A DNA stretch of 64,000 nt, taken from NCBI RefSeq assembly GCF_000768875.1, contig NZ_JRAO01000015.1, forward strand, positions 163,828-227,827, given 5' to 3'. Below are positions 52,969 to 60,467 of the stretch, in pieces. How positions within the stretch are numbered: the stretch's first letter is position 1; each line of letters starts with the position of its first letter. The DNA is from Porphyromonas sp. COT-239 OH1446. GTDB taxonomy: Bacteria; Bacteroidota; Bacteroidia; Bacteroidales; Porphyromonadaceae. Position numbers and translations under genes: made by a program. The notes under the pieces are model-generated. The model searched no databases and was not told the DNA's origin. It worked only from the letters and a program-made list of their open reading frames with translations.

Positions 52969-53535
52969 CTATACTGGTTTTTTACTCACTCGAGGACAAG
53001 GCTTAAGCATGAAGATCATAGGGGGGAAGTCTGCGATAGGATTACCGTTGAGCTTAACAGACTTGACTCCTATTCGGAAGGTGAAGAGACGCGTTACAGC
53101 TCCCCAAACTCCTCCACTCTCCTGGTGAAACTCCACCTTAACCTTATTGACCTTACCCTTGACTGTATATTCAAATTCCAAATCAGGAGGCAGCAGCCAA
53201 AGACGGATTTGCGTCCCATAAACGAGTGCCTTAAACTTCATCTTCATAAATGTCTGGGACAGGCTACTCAGAGCCTCGACTCGATCTGCACTGGTAACCA
53301 GCTGGGTAACGATGCTCTTGGTGGGGAAGTCATAGATCTCGATCTCCTTATTGTCCACACGCACATGCATGGTCTCCTCGCCCCAGTTACTGATGAGCAT
53401 CTTCCCTTGATACTCTCCGATGAAATCCTCAGCTCGAGGAGTAACTGGAGGGACACCTGGCTCGTCCTTGAAGCAGGAGGTGAAGAGGAGTAGGACGAGG
53501 GGGCTCAGCAGAGCCAGTTTCTTGGCAAGTCTCAT
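52969..53535 (-). CDS. Lipoprotein of unknown function
   Basis: A 188-residue lipoprotein (MRLAKKLALLSPLVLLLFTS then Cys 21). The mature part is beta-rich with segments GEYQGKMLISNWGEETMHVR and FEYTVKGKVNKVKVEFHQES. It resembles the small Bacteroidota lipoproteins grouped as DUF4840 or similar; the family is not certain. It lies upstream of the ECF sigma gene on the same strand, with 113 bases between. Confidence 0.75.
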   Translation of the reverse strand: MRLAKKLALLSPLVLLLFTSCFKDEPGVPPVTPRAEDFIGEYQGKMLISNWGEETMHVRVDNKEIEIYDFPTKSIVTQLVTSADRVEALSSLSQTFMKMKFKALVYGTQIRLWLLPPDLEFEYTVKGKVNKVKVEFHQESGGVWGAVTRLFTFRIGVKSVKLNGNPIADFPPMIFMLKPCPRVSKKPV

Positions 53536-53650
53536 TGTTTCGTTTCGTATTTAAGTTGAACATCTAATTTGCCTCTCTGTAAGGGTAAATGCAAACTAGG
53601 CGATAACATTGCACGAGGGGAAAATGTTTTTTTCATCCAAATCTCTTTCT

Positions 53651-53760
53651 ACCTCCTCTTGCGAGATCCTACTTGAGCCTCTTATGCGATCCTATTTAGA
53701 CCTCAATCGAGGCTTAGATAGGAATTCGAGCGAGATCCTACTTGAGCCTCCGAAGAGCTC
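53651..53760. repeat. 23-bp degenerate tandem repeat array 5 (inverted orientation)
   Basis: Units appear as reverse complements (TCCTACTTGAGCCTCTTATG..., TCCTATTTAGACCTC) and then switch direction, making an imperfect hairpin: TCCTATTTAGACCTC and GAGGCTTAGATAGGA (53690-53723). The rest of the 53536-53974 gap holds a terminator and no gene. Confidence 0.75.
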
Positions 53761-53905
53761 TCATATAAGTCTTCGATCGAGAAGCCCTCGAGAGCTCAAT
53801 CTAGCTCTCGAGGGGGCTGCGGTGTGGCGAGAGTATCGGTAGCGCACTAGAGACCTCCTACCCCTCAAGTAAGAGGTAGAGGGCTCTCACCTCAACGAAG
53901 CCCCC

Positions 53906-53955
53906 TCAAAAAATGCCTCGCAGCCCAACCCTACATGGGGCACAGGCTACGAGGC
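53906..53955 (-). terminator. Intrinsic terminator of the topB-glycosyltransferase operon
   Basis: On the minus strand GCCTCGTAGCC pairs with GGCTGCGAGGC (one G-U) and is followed by ATTTTTTG. Confidence 0.8.
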
Positions 53956-53974
53956 GGACATTCGAAGGGCTCGA

Positions 53975-55174
53975 TTAGCTGAGGAGCTCCGAGAGCAAGC
54001 GATCCCAAGTATCATCATTGACCTCGGGGCGATAGTCGAGGCGATGCTCGAGAATACGCTCCTGAAGAGCACGAAGCTCGAGCGGATCAGAGCATACCTC
54101 CACCAGCGCACGAGCATAGGCCTCCCGGTCAAAGGGCACGATGAGGCGGCCAAACTGACCATCACGGCCAATCACCGTACGTACCCCAGGACTACAGTCG
54201 AAGGCCAGTGGGACGACACCAGCATTCTGTGCCTCGGCCAATACCAGTGGCCAGCCCTCATAGGTCGAGGTAAGGCAGAGCACTGAGGCCTCGGCATAGA
54301 TCCGCTCGACATCGGAGCGATAGCCGCAGAACTCCAGCCGAGGCAATTGCAATTTCTCTGCCAAGCAACGTAAATAAGCCTCCTCACGCCCCTTGCCATA
54401 GATCTTGAGCTCCCAGTCGGGCAGCTGCGCATGGGCCCGATGCCAGATGTACAGCAGCCGATCGACACGCTTATCGGCACGAGAGAGGCGACCGAGGTAG
54501 ACGATCTGCCTCTGCTTCTCCTCGAGCCTCACCTCGGGGAGCGGCTCCATCGTATTGATGATGGGGACTATGCGTTGAGCCTCCTGACTCGACAGGGCTA
54601 ACCTCTTGACAAGAGTATCCTTGTCCCCCTGGCAGAGGCAGATGTAGCGATCGTAGCCCTCGATCTGCGTCCTATAGGCCTTCTTGAGACGATTGAGGAA
54701 ACCATCGCTCCACACATATTTAGGTTTCTTGATCAAGTGCCACAGCAGCCAGTCGCCGATCGAGCGAGAGGCTCGTGTACGAGCATTCTCTACCTTATTG
54801 GTCAGCTCCCAAAAGGGTATGCTGTGCAGCCAGTAGCACAGACGGCAACCCGTCTCCTGGCGAATGCGCTCGGGCACTACGAGCGAAGGGGAGGCGACGA
54901 AAAGGATGCGGATATTGTATCGCCGCACCTGCTCGATGATATAGTCTACATTGTCAGGGGTGAAGAAGCCACCCTTATTGGGCATGAGCAAGAGATGAGA
55001 CTCGTCTTCGTCGAAGGGGCTCTTGACCTGCTCATCCCGATGATAGGCGAAGAAATAGGCCCTGAGACCATGCCTCTTACGCAGGCGATCGGCCGTAGAG
55101 AAGGAGACACGCTCCGCACCACCAAGGACGAATTGGTGATGAGCAAAGGCAATAGAGGCTGGGGGTAAGTGCAT
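53975..55174 (-). CDS. Glycosyltransferase family 4
   Basis: A 399-residue GT-B fold transferase. The N-terminal half opens MHLPPASIAFAHHQFVLGGA, and the C-terminal donor domain has IVYLGRLSRADKRVDRLLYI and AEASVLCLTSTYEGWPLVLAEAQ, the E-x7-E region that binds the sugar nucleotide. Probably adds a hexose to LPS or another surface glycan. Last gene of the topB-kinase-GT-GT transcript. Confidence 0.88.
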   Translation of the reverse strand: MHLPPASIAFAHHQFVLGGAERVSFSTADRLRKRHGLRAYFFAYHRDEQVKSPFDEDESHLLLMPNKGGFFTPDNVDYIIEQVRRYNIRILFVASPSLVVPERIRQETGCRLCYWLHSIPFWELTNKVENARTRASRSIGDWLLWHLIKKPKYVWSDGFLNRLKKAYRTQIEGYDRYICLCQGDKDTLVKRLALSSQEAQRIVPIINTMEPLPEVRLEEKQRQIVYLGRLSRADKRVDRLLYIWHRAHAQLPDWELKIYGKGREEAYLRCLAEKLQLPRLEFCGYRSDVERIYAEASVLCLTSTYEGWPLVLAEAQNAGVVPLAFDCSPGVRTVIGRDGQFGRLIVPFDREAYARALVEVCSDPLELRALQERILEHRLDYRPEVNDDTWDRLLSELLS

Positions 55175-55216
55175 AGAAAGATAATGGTGGATGGGGGTGA
55201 AAGCCCCCTAGAGCCC

Positions 55217-56359
55217 TTAGTCGCGCTCTAGGAGGACACGCTCGTAGATCCCTCGGAGCTCTCGAGCGATGGTTTTGGGACTGAAACGCTGGATGTAGAG
55301 CTGACCACGAGAGACGAGCCGATCACGCAGCTCCTCTGAGGCCAAGAGCTGCGAGATCATCGAGGCCAGCATATCGGCATCGTCGGGGTCGGTGTAGAGG
55401 CTGTCAGGGCCTGCCGCCTCCTCGAGGCACGAGCCCGTAGCCCCGATGACGGGCGTCCCGGCCTGTAGGGCCTCGATCAGCGGGATGCCGAAGCCCTCGA
55501 GCCTAGAGGGGTAGACGAAGACCTCAGCTCCTCGATACAGCCCTGAGAGCATGTTGTCGGAGATATCATGCAGGAGCTGCACCCGAGAGCGTACCCTTAG
55601 ACGTCGAGCCTCAGCCTCGACGATGGCGCAGTAGGGCGTTCGCTTACCTACGGCTACGAGGCTGATCTCTCGATCTTCGAGGAGCGAGAGGGCCTGCACT
55701 ACGAGCTTGAGATTCTTACGCTCCTCGATGCTCCCGACGAAGAGCAGGTAACGCCCCGATAGACCATACTGCCGCCGAGCCTCGGCCTCCGCCTCGGGGG
55801 CGATATGGGCATAGCGGGTTGCACAGCCCTGGTAGACGACCGAGATACGCTCCTCCGGCACGCCGAAGATCTCCACCACATCCCTCTTGGTTGCATGGCT
55901 GATGGCGATCACATGATCCGCATTCCGAGCCGAAGCCCCATACTTGAGGCGATACAGGAGGCGATCAGCAGGCTTGTAAAACTCAGGGCAACGCACAAAG
56001 GCCAGGTCGTGGATCGTTACCACAGTACCTACCCGACGGCTCTTGTAGAGGCCGATGGGCAGCTCGTTGCTCAAGCCATGGTAGAGATCGATCTTATGCT
56101 CCGAGAGGCTGTGCCCAATGCCCCAGTTGCGCCAAAGCGAAGGGAAGGGCTTGCCCAGAGGCGAACGGGGCGTACGCAGACTTAGCGAACGGTACTCGAG
56201 CAGGTCGGCATACAACTCCCTCTGCCCCACCGAGGGGGAGAGTAAGAGGTAATTATTCTCAGGCGAATATTCGGCTAGAGCTTTGACCAGGAAGCGACTA
56301 TAATTGCCCAGACCAGTACGGTTGTGGGTGATGCGCTTGGCGTCGAAGGCAATGTTCAT
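55217..56359 (-). CDS. Glycosyltransferase family 4 (mannosyltransferase-like)
   Basis: A 380-residue GT-B transferase starting at ATG 56359 (MNIAFDAKRITHNRTGLGNY). The early GLGNYSRFLV loop, LLFVGSIEERKNLKLVVQAL and EVFVYPSRLEGFGIPLIEAL (with the E-x7-E sugar nucleotide site) are typical. It starts two bases after the kinase gene ends, so the pair is translated together, consistent with core LPS assembly. The longer frame from 56470 overlaps the kinase gene and has no family match. Confidence 0.9.
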   Translation of the reverse strand: MNIAFDAKRITHNRTGLGNYSRFLVKALAEYSPENNYLLLSPSVGQRELYADLLEYRSLSLRTPRSPLGKPFPSLWRNWGIGHSLSEHKIDLYHGLSNELPIGLYKSRRVGTVVTIHDLAFVRCPEFYKPADRLLYRLKYGASARNADHVIAISHATKRDVVEIFGVPEERISVVYQGCATRYAHIAPEAEAEARRQYGLSGRYLLFVGSIEERKNLKLVVQALSLLEDREISLVAVGKRTPYCAIVEAEARRLRVRSRVQLLHDISDNMLSGLYRGAEVFVYPSRLEGFGIPLIEALQAGTPVIGATGSCLEEAAGPDSLYTDPDDADMLASMISQLLASEELRDRLVSRGQLYIQRFSPKTIARELRGIYERVLLERD

Positions 56360-56361
56360 GG

Positions 56362-57381
56362 TTAAGGGGTTTCGGGGGTAAAGAAACGCCGCCGATAGCC
56401 ATAGCGTCGCTGTAGCACACGGCGAATATCTTCCTCGGCGAGGTAGCGAGAGTAGTAGTCCTCCTCCCATCTCTTGAGGCGTTGCGCTAGAGGGCTCTGC
56501 GACCCAAGGGAGAGCCTAAGCCTGCGCACGAGACGATAATGAATATAGAGGCGAATGAAGCCCAGGAGAGGGATGCCGAGGTTGCGTCGAGCATGACGCA
56601 GGCTGAGCTTAGGATGGCGAGCAGCGAAGAAGCGATCGCTGGCCTCATTGACCGCACGGATGACCTCTCGCCTCTCTAGACCTCGGGCGAGGGCATAGTA
56701 ATGCGCTAGCTGCGTGCTCACCGAGAGCGACGAGGAGAGCTTGCTCAGACCTCGGTAGGCCTTACGTCCCGAGAGGGCATAGGGATAGAAGTGCATGCGA
56801 TTGAGATCCACGAGGTAGAAGCGGTAGGGCTCTTCCTCCTCCTCGCCCCGAGCATAGAGGATATTCCCAGGCGAGAGGTCGATATGCTCGATGCCCGCCT
56901 CATGCAGCGAGGCGATGAAGCCCCCGAGAGCCTCGTAGAAGCCCTCCGGGGCACTATAACCATACATCTCGGGCTGTAGGTCTACCCGACCTGCGATATA
57001 CCGACAGACATAGTAGCTATCGCCGAGGATGCCCATCGCACTCCGCTCCTCGACGTAGCCCAGCGGCTGGGCCGTACCGACCTCCAGCTGGATGAGCTCC
57101 AGGGCATTGAGCAGGGATCGCTTGGCCTTGCTCTGATTGGTGATCGAATAATAGAGCCTGCGCAGCCAGGCAATACGACCAAAGCTCTTGACCACATAGT
57201 CCTCACCCTCAGGGCCACCAACACGATAGAGGCGGTTACGACCCGAGTAGATCACCTCACACCACCAGCCCTCGGGCAGCCCCAGAGGCGACTGCTCATA
57301 CTGGCGCACCAGGCCTACGAGCCTCTCGAGGAGCTCTAGGCCTTCATCGTCATGACTATAGAAGTACAGCTGTGGGGTCAT
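56362..57381 (-). CDS. LPS kinase-like protein (Kdo/WaaP or InaA type)
   Basis: A 339-residue protein-kinase-fold enzyme starting at ATG 57381. The conserved lysine is in EDYVVKSFG, the catalytic loop in IEHIDLSPGNILYA (HxDxxxxN), and the metal-binding motif in FYLVDLNRM. Such proteins phosphorylate sugars of the LPS inner core. It is followed by two glycosyltransferases and preceded by topB after 31 bases. Substrate is inferred from context. Confidence 0.85.
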   Translation of the reverse strand: MTPQLYFYSHDDEGLELLERLVGLVRQYEQSPLGLPEGWWCEVIYSGRNRLYRVGGPEGEDYVVKSFGRIAWLRRLYYSITNQSKAKRSLLNALELIQLEVGTAQPLGYVEERSAMGILGDSYYVCRYIAGRVDLQPEMYGYSAPEGFYEALGGFIASLHEAGIEHIDLSPGNILYARGEEEEEPYRFYLVDLNRMHFYPYALSGRKAYRGLSKLSSSLSVSTQLAHYYALARGLERREVIRAVNEASDRFFAARHPKLSLRHARRNLGIPLLGFIRLYIHYRLVRRLRLSLGSQSPLAQRLKRWEEDYYSRYLAEEDIRRVLQRRYGYRRRFFTPETP

Positions 57382-57412
57382 ATTGGGGCAAATGTAGCAA
57401 TTTATCCAATGC

Positions 57413-59434
57413 CTATTCCTCTCCCTGCCCCTGGGGGTTGGAGGCATAGCTCCGTGCATATTCTTCCAAGTTAAGCCTATAGGCACATCCCTCACGCCAG
57501 GCCGAGCAGCCGTAGGCCTCTCGCCCTCGGATGATGCGGCCACGACCACAGAGTGGGCATAGAGGCCCTTGGGGTTCGGCAGGAGGGGGGCTAAGGGGCT
57601 CTCGAGAGCGAGGGGCAGCAGGAGGCGAAAGGACTTCGCTCACTAGCTCAATCACCATCGCCTTAAGCTCGTCGATGAAGGCTGATGCAGGCAGCTCTCG
57701 ACGCTCAATTTGTCGAAGCTTGTACTCCCATTGCCCCGTCAACTCTGCGCTCTTGAGCAGCTCGGAGTTGATGGTCGAGATGAGTCGCATCCCCATCTGT
57801 GTGGGGCGAAGGACGTTCTTACGCTCCTTGACGATGTAGCCTCGCTTGAGGAGAGTCTCGATGATGTTAGCTCGGGTCGAGGGACGGCCGATACCATTGT
57901 CTTTCATTGCCTCACGCAGCTCTTCGTTCTCGACCAGCTTACCAGCCGTCTCCATAGCCCTAAGGAGCGTAGCTTCGGTATAGGGTTTGGGGGGCTGCGT
58001 TTGTCGCTCCTTGATCTCCGGGCTGTGAGGGCCTCTCTCTCCGACGACGAAGGTGGGCAATATGCGTTCTCCCTCGCTCTCCGCCTCCTCGCCCTCGCTC
58101 TCCGTCCCGCTGGAGGACTGCCCTCCTCTCTCCTCTTCGAAGACTACTCGCCAGCCTGGAGAGAGCACCTCTCGCCCCTTGACCTTGAAGGGCAGCTGCC
58201 CCACCCGAGCTTCTACACTCGTCGTGCTGATCTCACAGTCAGGATAAAAGATCGCTATGAAGTGCCTCGCCACCAAATCAAAGACTTTTGCCTCTCGATC
58301 GCTAAGGCCATGCACGGGTTGTCCCGTCGGGATGATGGCATGATGATCGGTAACCTTGCTGTTGTCGAAGTGTTTCTTGCTTTTGCGGATTTTACCCGAG
58401 TTGAGAATCGGGCTCGTGAGAGCTCGATAGCTGACTAGCTCGAGCAGGATCTTGCCCACCTTGGGATAGATATCCTCACTAAGATAGGTAGTATCGACAC
58501 GGGGGTAAGTGGTGAGCTTCTTCTCGTAGAGCGACTGGATCGTCGAGAGGGTCTCCTCGGCACTCATGCCGAAGCGTTTATTGCACAACACTTGCAGGCT
58601 AGTCAGATCGAAGAGGCGAGGGGGGAGCTCCTTGCCCCCCTTCTTCTTCACGCTTACGATCTCGAGCTCTTCGTCTCGGATCTGAGCCAGTAGGGCCTCG
58701 GCTTTTGTCTTGTCGTCGAAGCGGCCTTTGTCTGCACTAAAGGTTGTCGCCCGATAGCGTGTCTTGAGCTCCCAATAGGTCTCGGGGGTGAAGTGGGCGA
58801 TCTCCTGCTCTCGCTGCGTCATCAGGGCCAACGTAGGGGTCTGCACACGCCCGATGGAGAGCACCTGCCCTCTAGCCTTGGCATAACGCAGAGTGTAGAG
58901 ACGAGTGGCATTCATCCCTAGTAGCCAGTCGCCTATGGCTCGGGCTAGGCCTGCCTCGTAGAGAGACTGTAGCTCGCTCTCGTCTCGAAGGTGAGCGAAG
59001 CCCTCCTGAATAGCCTCGTTCGTGAGCGAAGAGATCCAGAGCCGCTTGACGGGTACTCGACAGCCGCAGTGCTGCAGTACCCATCGCTGGATCAGCTCCC
59101 CCTCTTGCCCCGCATCGCCACAGTTGATGACCATCGTGGCCGAGGTCAAGAGACGCTGGATGAGCTCTAGCTGCCTCTGATAATGCTCCAGGTCGATAGG
59201 CTTGATGCCGAAGCGATGGGGGATCATCGGCAGAGCCTCCAGCTGCCATTGCCTCCATTGGGGGTAGTAGTCGTGGGGCTCTTTGAGCGTGCAGAGATGT
59301 CCGAATGTCCAGGTAACGCAATAACCATTGCCCTCCATATAGCCAATTCCCTTGGTAATATGACGGTTCTTCGCCCCCAGCACAAGGGCGATGTCTTTGG
59401 CGACGCTTGGTTTCTCGGCGATACAGACAATCAT
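57413..59434 (-). CDS. topB: DNA topoisomerase III-like type IA topoisomerase
   Basis: A 673-residue type IA topoisomerase. An N-terminal TOPRIM domain (MIVCIAEKPSVAKDIALVLG and INCGDAGQEGELI) leads to the catalytic-tyrosine region TTYPRVDTTYLSEDIY (SxxYPR-type motif here TTYPRVDT), followed by a domain with TGKLVENEELREAMKDNGIG. The C-terminus has one zinc-ribbon-like CPLCGRGRIIRGREAYGCSA. It decatenates DNA. The gene lies behind a striking palindrome array and ahead of LPS genes. Confidence 0.95.
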   Translation of the reverse strand: MIVCIAEKPSVAKDIALVLGAKNRHITKGIGYMEGNGYCVTWTFGHLCTLKEPHDYYPQWRQWQLEALPMIPHRFGIKPIDLEHYQRQLELIQRLLTSATMVINCGDAGQEGELIQRWVLQHCGCRVPVKRLWISSLTNEAIQEGFAHLRDESELQSLYEAGLARAIGDWLLGMNATRLYTLRYAKARGQVLSIGRVQTPTLALMTQREQEIAHFTPETYWELKTRYRATTFSADKGRFDDKTKAEALLAQIRDEELEIVSVKKKGGKELPPRLFDLTSLQVLCNKRFGMSAEETLSTIQSLYEKKLTTYPRVDTTYLSEDIYPKVGKILLELVSYRALTSPILNSGKIRKSKKHFDNSKVTDHHAIIPTGQPVHGLSDREAKVFDLVARHFIAIFYPDCEISTTSVEARVGQLPFKVKGREVLSPGWRVVFEEERGGQSSSGTESEGEEAESEGERILPTFVVGERGPHSPEIKERQTQPPKPYTEATLLRAMETAGKLVENEELREAMKDNGIGRPSTRANIIETLLKRGYIVKERKNVLRPTQMGMRLISTINSELLKSAELTGQWEYKLRQIERRELPASAFIDELKAMVIELVSEVLSPPAAPRSREPLSPPPAEPQGPLCPLCGRGRIIRGREAYGCSAWREGCAYRLNLEEYARSYASNPQGQGEE

Positions 59435-59476
59435 GAGAATAAATGCTTGGAGAGTAGTCGGTTGAGGAGCTATTCG

Positions 59477-59564
59477 GAGCTAGGCATATGGGGCGATAAA
59501 TTTTCGCATATGCGAAAATTTATTTTTGTATATACGAAAAAATATTTCCGCATATACGGAGATT
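59477..59564. promoter_or_regulatory. 22-bp in-register palindromic operator array upstream of topB
   Basis: Three units of 22 bases (59499-59520, 59521-59542, 59543-59564) share the core TTTTCGCATATGCGAAAA, TTTTTGTATATACGAAAA and TTTCCGCATATACGGAGA. Each is a near-perfect palindrome, with centres at 59509.5, 59531.5 and 59553.5, exactly 22 bases apart. The first extends to a 28-bp perfect palindrome (59496-59523). A weaker fourth (GGCATATGGG, centre 59487.5) keeps the same spacing. The array ends 43 bases before the topB ATG at 59434, so it could bind a dimeric regulator on one face of the helix and control topB and the LPS genes after it. Confidence 0.75.
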
Positions 59565-59615
59565 TCCCTCCTTCCGCACCCAGTCTCATCGGGGCTCATA
59601 CGCCTTACAAAGCAG

Positions 59616-59654
59616 GAGGGGGAGTAGTCAAAACCTATTTGATACCTCCCCCTC
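59616..59654. terminator. Hairpin after yebC
   Basis: GAGGGGGAG (59616-59624) pairs with CTCCCCCTC (59646-59654), with an inner TCAAA/TTTGA pair. It lies 35 bases past the yebC stop. A T-run is present only on the plus-strand side, so its role in the minus direction is uncertain. Confidence 0.5.
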
Positions 59655-59688
59655 ACTTTTTGCTTCTAGACAAAAGCTGAGGCAACGA

Positions 59689-60420
59689 CTACTCTTCGCC
59701 CTCCTCTTCTTCCTTCATATTAGTGAAGACATTCTGCACGTCCTCATCCTCCTCGAGCTTGTCAATGAGCTTCTGCAGCTGCTCTCTCTGCTCAGGGGTA
59801 ACCTCCTTGGTGTCGTTGGGCAGGCGGACGAACTCGGCCGAAGTGATCTCGTAGCCAGCCTCCTCGAGGTGACTCTGGATGGCAGCATTGCTAGAGAACT
59901 CTCCATAGAGAATAATTTCGTTGTCGTCCTCCTCCAGCTCATCGACGCCATAGTCAATGAGTTCGAGCTCGAGCTCCTCGATATCCATCCCCTCCTGCTT
60001 GGCGATGTGGAAGATGCACTTATGCTCGAAGAGGAACTCCAGGCTACCCGAAGTGCCGAGGCTACCGCCAGCCTTGTTGAAGTAGCTGCGCACGTTGGCC
60101 ACCGTGCGGGTGGTATTGTCCGTGGCCGTCTCGACGAAGATGGCGATGCCATAGGGGCCGTAGCCCTCGTAGTTCATCTCCTTATAGTCGGTGAAGTCCT
60201 TGCTGCTAGCCTTCTTGATAGCACGCTCGACGTTCTCCTTGGGCATATTCTCCTTCTTAGCCGTCTGTATGAGCACGCGCAGCCTAGGGTTGGTCTCGGG
60301 GTCAGGGCCACCGGCCTTGACTGCGATGGTGATTTCCTTGCCGAGCTTGGTGAAGACGCGGGCCATATTACCCCAACGCTTCATCTTACGAGCTTTGCGA
60401 TATTCGAATGCTCTTCCCAT
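59689..60420 (-). CDS. YebC/PmpR-family protein
   Basis: A 243-residue protein opening MGRAFEYRKARKMKRWGNMA, with the family's NMPKENVERAIKKAS and YEGYGPYGIAIFVETATDN. YebC proteins bind DNA or aid translation of proline-rich proteins. Length is normal; the tail is acidic (MKEEEEGEE). It follows pheT by 47 bases and is probably co-transcribed. Confidence 0.95.
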   Translation of the reverse strand: MGRAFEYRKARKMKRWGNMARVFTKLGKEITIAVKAGGPDPETNPRLRVLIQTAKKENMPKENVERAIKKASSKDFTDYKEMNYEGYGPYGIAIFVETATDNTTRTVANVRSYFNKAGGSLGTSGSLEFLFEHKCIFHIAKQEGMDIEELELELIDYGVDELEEDDNEIILYGEFSSNAAIQSHLEEAGYEITSAEFVRLPNDTKEVTPEQREQLQKLIDKLEEDEDVQNVFTNMKEEEEGEE

Positions 60421-60467
60421 TGTGATTACTGTATAATAGGTTTGATGATAGTTTGTTACCTGGTGAG

